The translations under genes and the position numbers were made by a program. The notes under the pieces are model-generated. The model was not told the DNA's origin, ran no database searches, and saw nothing but the letters and a program-made list of their open reading frames with translations. Below are positions 6,540 to 17,340 of a stretch of DNA of 48,025 bases, piece by piece (the stretch's first letter is position 1; each line of letters begins with the position of its first letter). Source of the DNA: an uncultured Alistipes sp. (GTDB lineage: Bacteria > Bacteroidota > Bacteroidia > Bacteroidales > Rikenellaceae); assembly GCA_947623965.1 (NCBI GenBank), contig CANQIF010000015.1:1-48025 (forward strand), read 5' to 3'.

Positions 6540-8420
6540 TTATCGGTTCAGCAGCGAGGTCTCGTAAAGGTAGCGCTTGATCGAGCGCTTGGGCGTCTTC
6601 TCGAATTCGGTGGGGTAGAGGACCACCTCGCCCAACCGCTCGTAGGCGGCCAGCTGCGTGTTGAGCTGCCGCATGTTCTCCTGCATGATCGCCGGCAGGT
6701 CGTTCTTGTCGATCCCCTCCTTTTCGGCCTGCTCGAAGTCGGGCACCACGAGCGCCTTGAGGCGTCCGCCGCCCGCATCGAGCACGAGCGATTCGAGGAC
6801 GAGGTACATGTTGTTGAGCCGGTCTTCGATCTCTTCGGGGTAGATGTTCTGTCCGCTGGCCGAGAGGATCATCGTCTTCGAGCGGCCTCGGATGTAGAGC
6901 GTTCCGTCGGGATCCATCGTCCCCATGTCGCCCGTGTGGAGCCAGCCGTTAGGATCGAGGACCTTTTTCGTCTCCTTTTCGTTCTTGTAATATCCCTGCA
7001 TGACGTGGTCGCCGCGAACGAGAATCTCGCCGGCTGTGTCGGCGGGAGCCTCCGAGTCGATCCGCACTTCGAGGTGGCCTGCGATGTAGCGGCCGCAGGA
7101 GCCGCTCTTGTATTCGGGGGCGGGGGTGAAGCTGATGAGCGGGGCGCACTCGGTCATGCCGTAGCCCACTGTCAGCGGGAAGCCGATGCGGAGCAGGAAG
7201 GATTCGGTCTCCTGGTTCATCGGGGCGCCTCCCACGATGAAGATGGCGCACGAACCGCCGAAGGCGTCGGTCAGCTTCTTGCGGATCACCGAGTAGATGG
7301 CCGTGTTCAGCAGCGGAATCTTCACGGCGATCGACACGGGCCCCTTTTCGAGCATCGGCAGCACCTGCTTGCGGTAGACCTTTTCGAGAATGAGGGGAAC
7401 GCAGCAGATGACATTCGGACGGACCGAAGCCATCGCTTCGAGCAGGATCTTGGGCGAGGGGATGCGGCCGAGCAGGGTGACGTGCAGACCGCAGGCGATC
7501 GGAGCCAGGAAGTCGAAAGCGCAGCCGAAAGCGTGGGCCAGCGGCAGGAACGAGAGAATGCGCCCGCCGGCCCGGAAATAGAGATCGCCCGTCGCGGGGT
7601 CGATCGCCTCGAGGCCGACCAGCACGTTGCCCGTCAGGTTGTTGATTGTCAGCATCACCCCCTTCGAATAGCCCGTCGTGCCGGAGGTGTAGCTGAGCAG
7701 CGCCATCCGGTCGTTGGGGACTTCGGGATAGTGAATATCGTCGGCCGTGAACCCTTGCGGATAGCGCGCGGCGAAAGCATCTGCAACCCCTTCGCGCAGG
7801 GCGGCCACCCGCCCCGCGGGCGATTCGCCGCTCTGGCCGGCCGGAACGCCGGCCGCTCTTCCGTCCGGTTCAGGCGCTGTGGCGTCTGCCGCCGTTTCCG
7901 GCCTCCCGGTGCCGCCTGCCGCCGGTTTCTCCGTTTCCGGTTTCCCACCGTCAACTGCCGCTCCGGCTGCTTCCGGCTTGCTGCTTCCGGCCGGCACCGG
8001 CCGTTCGAACAGAACGCCGTAGTCCGTCAGCGAGAAAACGGCCTCGATCTGCGGGATCTGGTCCTCCTCGATCTGCTCCCAGAAGCTGTCGCCGATGAAG
8101 AGCAGGCGGCTCTCGGAGTGGTTGATGATATGGACGACATCCGTCGGGGTGAAATCCTGAAGGATCGGCACGATGACCGCGCCGTAGGTGATCGTCGCCA
8201 GGTAGGTGATGCACCAGCTCGGGGTGTTGCGGCCGATGAGGGCGATCTTGTCGCCCGGACGGATGCCGAGCTCCTCGAAAAAGAGATGCAGCCGGGCGAT
8301 CCGTTCGGCCGTTTCGAGGTAAGTGAAGGTCTCGCGGCGGAAATAGTCGGTCAGGGCCGGCAGGTCGCGATGCTTGCGGAAACTCCGCTCGTAGATGTGG
8401 ATCAGATTCTCTTGTAGCAT
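6540..8420 (-). CDS. Long-chain fatty acid--CoA ligase (AMP-binding enzyme)
   Basis: 626 residues of the ANL superfamily. The ATP-binding P-loop LLSYTSGTTGYSKG (241-254), the GYGMTECAP motif, GWLHTGDMG and the GRSKTMILSASGQNIYPEEIE hinge are all present, so it should activate fatty acids to acyl-CoA through acyl-AMP. Residues about 142-205 are a Gly/Ala/Pro/Glu-rich insert just before the P-loop that looks like low-complexity expansion and is not part of the fold. The gene follows plsY by 42 bases on the same strand; activation and glycerol-3-phosphate acylation fit together in phospholipid synthesis. Chain length preference cannot be read. Confidence 0.92.
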   Translation of the reverse strand: MLQENLIHIYERSFRKHRDLPALTDYFRRETFTYLETAERIARLHLFFEELGIRPGDKIALIGRNTPSWCITYLATITYGAVIVPILQDFTPTDVVHIINHSESRLLFIGDSFWEQIEEDQIPQIEAVFSLTDYGVLFERPVPAGSSKPEAAGAAVDGGKPETEKPAAGGTGRPETAADATAPEPDGRAAGVPAGQSGESPAGRVAALREGVADAFAARYPQGFTADDIHYPEVPNDRMALLSYTSGTTGYSKGVMLTINNLTGNVLVGLEAIDPATGDLYFRAGGRILSFLPLAHAFGCAFDFLAPIACGLHVTLLGRIPSPKILLEAMASVRPNVICCVPLILEKVYRKQVLPMLEKGPVSIAVKIPLLNTAIYSVIRKKLTDAFGGSCAIFIVGGAPMNQETESFLLRIGFPLTVGYGMTECAPLISFTPAPEYKSGSCGRYIAGHLEVRIDSEAPADTAGEILVRGDHVMQGYYKNEKETKKVLDPNGWLHTGDMGTMDPDGTLYIRGRSKTMILSASGQNIYPEEIEDRLNNMYLVLESLVLDAGGGRLKALVVPDFEQAEKEGIDKNDLPAIMQENMRQLNTQLAAYERLGEVVLYPTEFEKTPKRSIKRYLYETSLLNR

Positions 8421-8462
8421 GGCAGCAGTTTTTGGGTCGGCCGGGGCGCGCCCCGAGCCGTT

Positions 8463-9191
8463 TCAGCGCCTCTTCCCGGCCGGTTCGCCGGAAGCCGGTT
8501 CGCCGGGTGCCGGTTCGTCTTTCGGCAGCCGCACCTTGCGCGGTTTCCAGATGTAGATCTTCGATTCGGTTCCCTCGCGCAGCCGTTTGATGTTCTTGCG
8601 GTGGGTGAAGAGCAGCAGCACGGCGATGACGAGCGAGAAGACGATGAAAGGGGGCAGGTGGCCCACCTTGGGGGAGATGAGGGTGAAAATGGGGTAGCAG
8701 AGGCCCGCCGTCATGGAGGCGAGCGAGACATAGTGGGTCGTCATGAGGACCAGCACCCAGACGGCTAAACAGAGCAGCACGAGGGGGGCGTTGACGGCGA
8801 TCACGCCGCCGACGAGCGTCGCCACCCCCTTGCCGCCGCGGAAGCCGGCGAAGACGGGGAAGATGTGGCCGAGGAGGGCGGCGAAGATGGCGGCGAAGCG
8901 CAGGATGTAGAACCAGTTCTCGTGGGCGGTGCCGGCGAAGAAGTCGTCGTACTTGATGAGGTCGACGATCGTGACGGCCACGAAGCCCTTCAGAACATCC
9001 AGCGCGAAGACGGGCAGTGCGGCGCGGCGGCCGAGGACGCGCAGCATGTTGGTCGTGCCGGCGTTTTTCGAGCCGTATTCGCGGATATCGATGCCGTAAT
9101 ATTTCTTGCCGATCCATACGGCGCTGGGAATCGACCCCAGCAAATAGGCGATCAGCAGCATCGTAAAGGCGGTATAATAGGTCAGAATCAT
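8463..9191 (-). CDS. plsY: Glycerol-3-phosphate acyltransferase PlsY
   Basis: 242-residue membrane protein. It has the three PlsY signatures: GSIPSAVWIGKKYYGIDIREYGSKNAGTTN near the N-terminus, HIFPVFAGFRGGKGVAT in the middle, and a THRKNIKRLREGTE segment towards the end. PlsY transfers acyl from acyl-phosphate to glycerol-3-phosphate, the first step of phospholipid synthesis in most bacteria. Several hydrophobic helices are evident. The C-terminus carries about 30 extra residues ending in a short repeat (EPAPGEPASGEPAG), longer than the usual roughly 200-residue enzyme. A TAnnTTTG box lies at 9218-9225, upstream of the start. Confidence 0.93.
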   Translation of the reverse strand: MILTYYTAFTMLLIAYLLGSIPSAVWIGKKYYGIDIREYGSKNAGTTNMLRVLGRRAALPVFALDVLKGFVAVTIVDLIKYDDFFAGTAHENWFYILRFAAIFAALLGHIFPVFAGFRGGKGVATLVGGVIAVNAPLVLLCLAVWVLVLMTTHYVSLASMTAGLCYPIFTLISPKVGHLPPFIVFSLVIAVLLLFTHRKNIKRLREGTESKIYIWKPRKVRLPKDEPAPGEPASGEPAGKRR

Positions 9192-9217
9192 GGCGTGTTC
9201 GAGAATAAGTTCGAGGG

Positions 9218-9225
9218 CAAATATA
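9218..9225 (-). promoter_or_regulatory. TAnnTTTG promoter box for plsY
   Basis: TATATTTG on the minus strand, 27 bases before the plsY ATG. It is expected to drive plsY and the downstream ligase. Confidence 0.6.
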
Positions 9226-9297
9226 CTAAAAATTTATCGGAAACGGGCCCGGAATGAAAAAAACTCGCTCGAAGGGGCCCGATTCGAAGAAATATCG

Positions 9298-9305
9298 TAT
9301 CTTTG
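9298..9305 (+). promoter_or_regulatory. TAnnTTTG promoter box for the YitT-family gene
   Basis: TATCTTTG lies 33 bases before the ATG at 9338. Because it sits inside the longer reading frame beginning at 9254, it decides in favour of the later start. Confidence 0.6.
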
Positions 9306-9337
9306 TGAACCGTTTCCGACATTTATTTTATCAAGGT

Positions 9338-10321
9338 ATGCAAAAGATCTTCGAAGTGGCGGGGTCGTGGGCCTGGTGGCGTTCGTGGCTGCTGGTCCTG
9401 CTCGGCGCCAGTATCATGGGCACGGCTTTCGTGCTCTTCGTGAACCCCTATAATTTCGTCCCGGGCGGCGTCTACGGCATGGCGATCGTCATGCACAATA
9501 TCTTCCCGTCGGTGCAGGTCGGCACTTTCGGCTACATGTTCGACGTGCCGTTGATGCTGACGGCGCTCGTCATCTTCGGCGGCAACTTCGGGGCCCGCAC
9601 GATCGTCGCGGCGGTCTACACCCCGGGCTTCATGAACCTCCTGACGCGGGCGGTCTACCCCTCGCCCGAGGCGGTCGAGGCGCTCGACCCGGCGACGCTG
9701 CTGGGCGGCAACCTGAATCTGTCGAACGACCTGCTCGTCGCCTGCCTGCTGGGGGCGCTGCTGATCGGCGTAGGGCAGGGGATCGTCGTGCGGCAGCAGG
9801 CCACCACGGGCGGCACGGACATCGTGGCGATGCTCCTGCAGAAGTACGTCGGCATCAAGTTCTCGACGGCGATCGTCTTTGCCGACGGCTTCGTCGTGCT
9901 CATGGGCCTGCTGGTGGTGGGCCTCGGCCTTTTCGTCGGGACGCCCGATCCGACGGGCTGGCTGCTGACGATCTACTCGCTGCTGATGATCTACGCCTCG
10001 TCGCGCGTGCTGGCCTACCTGCTCGACGGCGCCTCGTACGACAAGCTGCTGTTCATCATCAGCGACCGGCACGCCGAACTCAAACGCTTCATCCTGGAGG
10101 ATATGGACCGCAGCGCCACCTACATCCGCTCGCGCGGCATGTACACCGACCGGGAGCGCGACATGATCTTCCTGGTGGTCAGCCGCAAGGAGGTGCGCCT
10201 CGTGCAGCAGAAGATCAAGCAGATCGACCCGAAGGCTTTCGTCGTCGTGACGGATGCCTACGATACCTACGGCGAGGGGTTCAAGCCCTTCCCCGAGGAC
10301 GACCAGATCCAGGCCGAGTAG
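9338..10321 (+). CDS. YitT family membrane protein (DUF161/DUF2179)
   Basis: 327 residues from the chosen start. Five to six hydrophobic segments form the YitT_membrane part (about 15-225), with the family-typical PYNFVPGGVYGMAIV and ATTGGTDIVAMLLQKY. A cytoplasmic DUF2179 domain follows (about 240-315: SDRHAELKRFILEDMDRSATYIRSRGMYTDRERDMIFLVVSRKE). The substrate of this family is not established. The promoter box at 9298-9305 favours the start at 9338 over 9254. Repeat region R3 follows directly and supplies a terminator-like hairpin. Confidence 0.9.
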   Translation: MQKIFEVAGSWAWWRSWLLVLLGASIMGTAFVLFVNPYNFVPGGVYGMAIVMHNIFPSVQVGTFGYMFDVPLMLTALVIFGGNFGARTIVAAVYTPGFMNLLTRAVYPSPEAVEALDPATLLGGNLNLSNDLLVACLLGALLIGVGQGIVVRQQATTGGTDIVAMLLQKYVGIKFSTAIVFADGFVVLMGLLVVGLGLFVGTPDPTGWLLTIYSLLMIYASSRVLAYLLDGASYDKLLFIISDRHAELKRFILEDMDRSATYIRSRGMYTDRERDMIFLVVSRKEVRLVQQKIKQIDPKAFVVVTDAYDTYGEGFKPFPEDDQIQAE

Positions 10322-10388
10322 CGGGAGGCGGGGCCTCCGGCTGCGGCGGCGCCGGCAGGTCGATAGGAAAAGGGCTTGCTTGCAAATG

Positions 10389-10975
10389 CGACGTCGCAGA
10401 GGTCGGCAGCCCGCAGTTGCCCAGGCTACGCGTCGGTCCCGCGTTTGAAACGGTCCGTCAGGACCGAGCGGGCCGCAGCTTCGCCCGGCGAAGGCCCGCT
10501 GCTCGCGTCCGCAAGGCCGCTCGTGCAGGCGCTTCGCAAGCCGCGGCCCGAGCGCGTGATTTTGAATTTTGAATATTGAATTTTGAATTTGCGCCCTTTG
10601 AGGCGCCGCAGCCGCCCCCGGGCGGAGGGCTGCAACTCGCGTCCCGCAAGTTCGCTCGTGCAAGCCCGTCCGCTCGACTGCGGGCTTTTGCAAGGAATCG
10701 ATCGCGCAGCGATCGGCGGGCCGCAGCCTGGGGGCGGCGAAGGCCCGCAGCTCCTTGCAGTCGCGTGCACCCTTCGCAGGCTGCGTCCCGAAGACAAACA
10801 GTCTTGCGGATGTTGCTCGCCGCGCAGTGATCGGCAGCCCGCAGTGAATTTTGAATATTGAATTTTGAATTGGCGCCCGTAAGGGCGCAGCGGGCCGCAG
10901 CCTCCGCCCGGCGGAGGCCCGCAGTTCGTCCCCGAACATGCGTGCGCTCCGCAGGCTGCGACCCGAGTTCATCAT
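10389..10975 (+). repeat. Modular GC-rich repeat region R3 (plus orientation)
   Basis: P and Q cores with AT ladders at 10559-10590 and 10845-10871. Hairpins: 10451-10466 (CGGTCC/GGACCG), 10591-10606 (GCGCC/GGCGC), 10699-10715 (CGATCGC/GCGATCG), 10873-10888 (GCGCCC/GGGCGC), and an imperfect one at 10389-10406. The region follows the YitT-family gene on the same strand. Confidence 0.87.
10660..10691 (+). terminator. Terminator-like hairpin ending a repeat P core (R3)
   Basis: AAGCCCG (662-668) pairs with CGGGCTT (681-687), followed by a short T-run; flanking GC and GC extend the symmetry. Confidence 0.5.
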
Positions 10976-11060
10976 TCTGAATTTAGAATTTTGAATTCAG
11001 AATGTGCGCTTTCCGCGGCGACAAGAAGCGGAAAAAATGTAGAACCGATTTTAAAGTGGA

Positions 11061-12440
11061 ATGTTGAATCCCGAATTGAAAAATACCCTTCGCCCGCTCT
11101 CGGGTGTCGGCCGCAAGCTCTTCATCGAGACCTACGGCTGCCAGATGAACGTCGGCGACACGGAGATCATCGTCTCGATCCTGCAGCAGCACGGTTACAT
11201 CTATACCGAGACGATCGGCGAAGCCGACGTGATCCTGCTCAACACCTGCTCGATCCGCGATAATGCCGAACAGCGCATCTGGGGCCGTCTGGCCGAATTG
11301 CGGGGGCTGCGCAAGCGCAAGCCGTCGCTCCGCATCGGCATCGTCGGCTGCATGGCCGAGCGGCTGCGCGAACGGCTGCTGGAGGGCGACCGCGGCGTCG
11401 ACATCGTGGCGGGTCCCGATGCCTACCGCGACCTGCCGAACCTGCTGCGCGAAGCCGAGGCGGGCGGCAAGGGGGTGAACGTTCTTCTCTCGACCGAGGA
11501 GACCTATGCCGAGATCGCCCCCGTGCGGCTCGACCGCAACGGCGTGAGCGCCTTCGTCTCGATCATGCGCGGCTGCAACAACTTCTGCTCCTACTGCGTC
11601 GTCCCCTACACGCGCGGGCGCGAGCGGAGCCGCGATGCCGAGACGATCCTCGCCGAATGCCGTTCGCTCTTCGAGAACGGCTACCGCGAAGTGACGCTGC
11701 TGGGGCAGAACGTGAACTCGTACCGCTTCGGCGAGGTCGATTTTCCCGAACTCATGCGGCGCGTGGCCTCGATTTCGCCGCTGCTGCGGGTCCGCTTCGC
11801 CACGTCGCACCCCAAGGATATGAGCGACCGGCTGCTCGAAACGATGGCCTCGATGCCCAACATCTGCCGGGCGATCCACCTCCCCGCCCAGTCGGGCTCG
11901 ACGGCGATGCTCGCCCGCATGAACCGCAAGTATACGCGCGAGTGGTACCTCGACCGTGTCGCCGCGATCCGCCGCTACCTGCCCGACTGCGCCATTACGA
12001 CCGATTTGATCGCCGGTTTCTCGGGAGAGACGGAGGAGGAGCATGCCGAGACGCTCTCGCTCATGCGCGAAGTGGGCTACGACTTCGCCTACATGTTCAA
12101 GTATTCGGAACGCCCCGGGACCTTCGCGTCGCGCAACCTGCCCGACGATGTGCCCGACGAGGTGAAGTCGCGCCGCCTGCAGGAGATCATCGCCCTGCAG
12201 AACGAACTGGGGCTGGCGAGCTACCGGCGCGACGTCGGACGGGAGTACGAAGTGCTGGTCGAGGGAACCTCGCGCCGCGACGAAGGGCAGCTCTCGGGCC
12301 GCACGTCGCAGAACAAGGTGGTCGTCTTCGACCGCGGCGGCCACCGGGCGGGCGACTACGTGCGGGTCCGCATTACGGGCTGTACGGCCGCTACGCTCTT
12401 CGGCGAGGAGATTCCATCCCGGAGCGACGGGAAGCAGTGA
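11061..12440 (+). CDS. miaB: tRNA-2-methylthio-N6-dimethylallyladenosine synthase MiaB
   Basis: 459 residues. The N-terminal UPF0004 domain binds one 4Fe-4S cluster through Cys27 (YGCQMN), Cys63 (NTCSIR) and Cys97 (VGCMAE). The radical SAM domain binds the second through Cys172, Cys176 and Cys179 (CNNFCSYC). A TRAM RNA-binding domain ends the protein (about 385-450, YEVLVEGTSRR). Together these identify the methylthiotransferase that converts i6A37 to ms2i6A37 in tRNAs. YGCQMNVGD and the lack of an RimO-type C-terminus favour MiaB over RimO or MtaB. No clear TAnnTTTG box is seen upstream. Repeats R3 and R4 bracket the gene. Confidence 0.95.
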   Translation: MLNPELKNTLRPLSGVGRKLFIETYGCQMNVGDTEIIVSILQQHGYIYTETIGEADVILLNTCSIRDNAEQRIWGRLAELRGLRKRKPSLRIGIVGCMAERLRERLLEGDRGVDIVAGPDAYRDLPNLLREAEAGGKGVNVLLSTEETYAEIAPVRLDRNGVSAFVSIMRGCNNFCSYCVVPYTRGRERSRDAETILAECRSLFENGYREVTLLGQNVNSYRFGEVDFPELMRRVASISPLLRVRFATSHPKDMSDRLLETMASMPNICRAIHLPAQSGSTAMLARMNRKYTREWYLDRVAAIRRYLPDCAITTDLIAGFSGETEEEHAETLSLMREVGYDFAYMFKYSERPGTFASRNLPDDVPDEVKSRRLQEIIALQNELGLASYRRDVGREYEVLVEGTSRRDEGQLSGRTSQNKVVVFDRGGHRAGDYVRVRITGCTAATLFGEEIPSRSDGKQ

Positions 12441-12442
12441 AT

Positions 12443-12750
12443 CGATCCCGTCAGGGACCGGCAGCCCGCTGCTGCGAAAAACTGCCTGCAAATTCGACGT
12501 CGCAGACGTCGGCAGCCCGCAGCCGCCAATTGTAGCGGAAATGGGTGCTGGCAAAAGCGGTCGCGAAGCGGCCGGCAGCCCGCAGCCGCCCCCGGGCGGA
12601 GGGCTGCTCCTAATGGTCGCAAGCCCACCGCTCGGCTGCGGGCTTTTTGCAAGGAATCAATCGCGCAGCGATTGGCGGGCCGCAGCCTGGGGGCGGCGAA
12701 GGCCCGCAGCTCCTTGCAGTCGCGTGCGCTCCGCAGGCTGCGGTCCGGGC
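12443..12750 (+). repeat. Modular GC-rich repeat region R4 (plus orientation)
   Basis: Hairpins at 12495-12511 (CGACGTC/GACGTCG) and 12658-12674 (CAATCGC/GCGATTG), plus imperfect ones at 12443 (GATCCC/GGGACC) and near 12556. A P core (about 12577-12648) and a Q core (about 12677-12750) follow hairpins. No AT ladder is present. The region follows miaB on the same strand. Confidence 0.83.
12621..12648 (+). terminator. Terminator-like hairpin ending a repeat P core (R4)
   Basis: AAGCCC pairs with GGGCTT, followed by five T in total (644-648). It is well placed to end the miaB transcript. Confidence 0.55.
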
Positions 12751-12932
12751 CGAAACGTCCCGGACGCCCGAAAACCGCCGAAAGCCGCCCAGCCAGCCGC
12801 CGGCATCCGCTGGCACCCGAAACGAACCTTTTCGATAAGCCGAGGGCAGAGCCGAGCTTGCTCGAGCTTTTTCGAGGCGAGAAAAGGTGCAGGTAATTGA
12901 ATGAATAACTTAAAAATGTATCATAATTAGCT

Positions 12933-14489
<1,557 letters not shown>

Positions 14490-14510
14490 CCCCTTCAAAA
14501 ACGGCTTCCC

Positions 14511-16034
14511 ATGATCTCTTATCGCCCCCTCCGCATCCTCCGGCTGTTTGCTGAACGGACGATCCGCCGGCCCCTCGCCACCCGGGTAGCCTGCTTGGCT
14601 TGCCCGCGTGTCGAACGAATGATCCGCTCTTTCCGGCCGCTTGCCGAAAGGGTGGACTGCTCGTACCGCCCGCTTGCCAAGTGGGTGACCCGGTCGTTCC
14701 GGATACTTGCCGGATGGCCGCTCCCTTCACTGGCCGAACGGGCGGCCCGCTCGTTCCGCCCGCTTGCCGCCCAGCCGCTCCGGCCTTTCCGCCCGCTTGC
14801 CGCCCGGGTGCTGCTGCTCTCGGCCGTCCTTCTTTCGCACGCCTCGTGCATCGCCTGGCGCTTCATCGGCCACGGCACCGAGGGGATCGACGATTACGAG
14901 ACCTTTCCGACCGACACGGTCCGCCGCGGTTCGGACACCCCCTTCCGCTTTGCCGAGGCGCCGCTGCCGCTGCTCGACACGCTGCGCCTGCACCGCACAG
15001 CCGGCGGTCCGATGACGCTCGCCCAAACGATCGACACGCTCGCCTCGTCCAGGCACAATTCGGCCGGCATCGTCGTGCTGCGCAACGACACGATCCTCTT
15101 CGAGCGGTACCGCGGCGCCATCGCCGCCGACAGCCACTCGACGATCTTCTCGATCTCGAAGTCGATCACCTCGCTGCTTGTCGGCATCGCCCTCGACCGG
15201 GGGTACATCCGCTCGGTCGATGACCCCGTGACGGACTACCTGCCCGAACTGAAGCGGCGCGACCCGCGCTTCGGCCGCCTGACCGTCGCCCACCTGCTCG
15301 ACATGCGGACGGGGCTGGACTTCGAGGAGAACTACGGCGCCAACCCCTTCAGCCAGATGGCGCGGCTGCACTACGGCCGCCACCTCCGCGGACAGATCCG
15401 CCGCCTGAAGTTCCGCGCCGAACCCGGCACGGAGTTCTACTACAGCTCGATGGCGACGGCCCTCGCGGGCGTCCTGCTCGAGGAGGCGACGGGCCGCCGC
15501 TATGCCGACCTGCTCTCCGAGTGGGTCTGGCAGCCCCTCGGCATGGAGCGCGACGCGCTGGTGAACCTCGACGACCGCCGCCACCGCACGGCGAGAGCCT
15601 ACGGCGGCATCTCGACCAACTGCCGCGATCTGGCCCGCTTCGGTCGCCTCTACCTGCACGGCGGCGTGTGGGAGGGGCGCCGCATCGTCGATTCGGCCTG
15701 GGTGGTCCGGTCGCTCTCGCCCGAGCGTGCGGCCCGCAACGCCTGCTACACCAATTCGTGGCGTTCGGTCGGCTACGGGCTGGGCAGCTATGCCGATCTG
15801 GACGACGCCCTGGAACGGATCGCGGCGCAGGGTTACGCCCCCGAGCGGCTGCGCTTCGTCTGCAAGAAGGGCGAGTGGCAAATCTCGTACATGACCGACA
15901 ACTTCTATGCGCTGGGCGTCTTCGGTCAGGTGGTCTTCGTCTGCCCGTCGAAAAACGTCGTCGCCGTCTTTCTGGGCGACAACCGCGTCTGCGACTACCA
16001 GTTTCTGTTCGATGAGCTGGCAGCATATCTGTAA
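14511..16034 (+). CDS. Serine hydrolase (class C beta-lactamase/PBP fold), envelope lipoprotein
   Basis: 507 residues. The beta-lactamase-related domain (about 160-500) has SxxK as SISKS, a YSS motif in FYYSSMATALAG, and HLLDMRTGLDFEENYG. It is probably a peptidase or esterase; no class C HKTG triad is obvious. A hydrophobic stretch ending in LLSHASC (about 100-116) looks like a lipoprotein signal with Cys as the lipidation site. Before it are about 95 Arg-rich residues built from repeats of SFRPLA (SFRPLAERV, SYRPLAKWV, SFRILAGW, SFRPLAAQP, PFRPLAARV), which no signal peptide needs. The true start may be later: the only later Met before the signal is at 14619, or a GTG/TTG could be used. The next gene starts at or just after the stop. 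Confidence 0.8.
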   Translation: MISYRPLRILRLFAERTIRRPLATRVACLACPRVERMIRSFRPLAERVDCSYRPLAKWVTRSFRILAGWPLPSLAERAARSFRPLAAQPLRPFRPLAARVLLLSAVLLSHASCIAWRFIGHGTEGIDDYETFPTDTVRRGSDTPFRFAEAPLPLLDTLRLHRTAGGPMTLAQTIDTLASSRHNSAGIVVLRNDTILFERYRGAIAADSHSTIFSISKSITSLLVGIALDRGYIRSVDDPVTDYLPELKRRDPRFGRLTVAHLLDMRTGLDFEENYGANPFSQMARLHYGRHLRGQIRRLKFRAEPGTEFYYSSMATALAGVLLEEATGRRYADLLSEWVWQPLGMERDALVNLDDRRHRTARAYGGISTNCRDLARFGRLYLHGGVWEGRRIVDSAWVVRSLSPERAARNACYTNSWRSVGYGLGSYADLDDALERIAAQGYAPERLRFVCKKGEWQISYMTDNFYALGVFGQVVFVCPSKNVVAVFLGDNRVCDYQFLFDELAAYL

Positions 16035-16072
16035 TGAAACAATCCTTTGAAAATCCGTATAACTCGAAACGT

Positions 16073-16588
16073 ATGAAAAAAATCAGCCTTTGGACGCTCG
16101 GCGTCCTCCTGCTCGTCTTCGCGCTCTTCTGTTACTTCCGCTTCTGGTTCGTCTTCGGCGAGGGCGTCAAGAGCGGCGAACTGAACTACGTCGTCCGCAA
16201 GGGCGTCCTTTTCAAAACCTACGAAGGCAAACTGATCCAGTCGGGCATCCGTTCGAAGACGGCGGGTGCGGTCGGCTCCTACGAATTCGAATTTTCGGTC
16301 GTCGACCGCGCACTGGCTGAACAGCTCATGCTGCTCGGCGGCCGCACGCTCGAACTGCACTACAAGGAGTATTTCGGGGCGCTGCCCTGGCGCGGCTTCA
16401 CGAAGTTCGTCGTCGACAGCATCATCGCTGCTCCCGAAATGACCGCCCCCGCGCCGGCTGTGCCCGGAGCCGCTGCTGCGCAGCCCGCCCCTGCAACCCC
16501 TGCAGCCGCACAACCCGCCGCAGCCGCTGCTGCCGGGTCGTCCGCTGCCGAAACGGCGGCCTCCGAATCCTCGTTGCAAACCCTTTAA
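16073..16588 (+). CDS. Conserved single-pass membrane protein of unknown function
   Basis: 171 residues from the chosen start. One membrane segment (MKKISLWTLGVLLLVFALFCYF) is followed by a small soluble domain with EGVKSGELNYVVRKGVLFKTYEGKL and LELHYKEYFGALPWRGFTKFVVD. This pattern is known in many Bacteroidales proteins, sometimes misnamed 6-phosphogluconate dehydrogenase; no function is established. The last ~45 residues are an Ala/Pro-rich tail that looks like low-complexity expansion. An upstream ATG at 16034 overlaps the previous stop (TAATG) and would add 13 residues; the later start places Lys-Lys directly before the membrane helix. Probably in one transcript with its neighbours. Confidence 0.75.
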   Translation: MKKISLWTLGVLLLVFALFCYFRFWFVFGEGVKSGELNYVVRKGVLFKTYEGKLIQSGIRSKTAGAVGSYEFEFSVVDRALAEQLMLLGGRTLELHYKEYFGALPWRGFTKFVVDSIIAAPEMTAPAPAVPGAAAAQPAPATPAAAQPAAAAAAGSSAAETAASESSLQTL

Positions 16589-16599
16589 AACGAATCGCT

Positions 16600-17280
16600 A
16601 TGAAACGACTTTTTCCGGCGGCTGCAGCCGCCCTGCTGCTGACCGCCTGCTGCTGCGGCGGCAACTCCTGCAAAACCGCCGAGCCGGCGGCGACCCCCGT
16701 CGTCTACGGCGCAACGATCGACCTCCCGGCACCCGACCTGACCCGCGGCACGACCATCGGCGAGGCGCTCCAGAACCGCCGCTCGTGGCGCGAGTACACC
16801 GATGCACCCCTCTCGTTGGAGGAGCTCTCGGGCGTGCTGTGGGCCGCTGCGGGGATCAACCGTCCCGAGAATGCCCACCTGACCGCACCCTCGGCGATGG
16901 GGCTCTATCCGATCCGTCTCTACGCCCTCTTCGCCGAGGGCATCTACCGCTACGAGGCCGAGGGCCATCGGCTGGTCCGCATCGCCGAGGGGGACCGCCG
17001 TGCCGCATCCGGCACGCAGGCTTTCGTGGCGACGGCGCCGCTCAATTTGGTCTACGCGGCCGATCTCTCGGTCTACGACGAACGCCCGATTCCGGCCGAG
17101 CATGTCCGCTACCTCTGCGGGCAGGATGCCGCGGGTTACGCCGAGAATGTGAATCTCTACACGGCCGCCACGGGGCTGCGGTCGATCACGCGCGGCAGCG
17201 TCTCGCCCGAACTGCTCGGGGTGCTGGGGCTCGAAGGCGGCCGCTGGTTCGTCGCGCTGGCCCAGTCGGTCGGAAAGTAG
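16600..17280 (+). CDS. Nitroreductase-family (SagB/ThcOx-type) lipoprotein
   Basis: 226 residues. The N-terminus (MKRLFPAAAAALLLTACCC) is a lipoprotein signal with lipobox LLTAC. The rest is an FMN-binding nitroreductase fold: RRSWREYTDAPLSLEELSGVLWAAAGINRP is the classic RRSxR start, and SAMGLYPIRLYAL, CGQDAAGYAENVNLYTAATGLRSITRGSV follow the SagB-type subgroup. Flavin binding is expected through the Arg-Ser-Arg region. The substrate is unknown; similar exported proteins are common in Bacteroidales. It lies 11 bases after the previous gene, in the same direction. Confidence 0.85.
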   Translation: MKRLFPAAAAALLLTACCCGGNSCKTAEPAATPVVYGATIDLPAPDLTRGTTIGEALQNRRSWREYTDAPLSLEELSGVLWAAAGINRPENAHLTAPSAMGLYPIRLYALFAEGIYRYEAEGHRLVRIAEGDRRAASGTQAFVATAPLNLVYAADLSVYDERPIPAEHVRYLCGQDAAGYAENVNLYTAATGLRSITRGSVSPELLGVLGLEGGRWFVALAQSVGK

Positions 17281-17340
17281 GGGAGCGCCCGGCCTTCGTC
17301 GAAGCGGGGCGGTGGCTGCAGCCGCCGCCCCGCATTTTTC

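Noticed and set aside
6282..8417. Plus-strand ORF of 711 codons
   Set aside because: Antisense to the acyl-CoA ligase; no domain resemblance.
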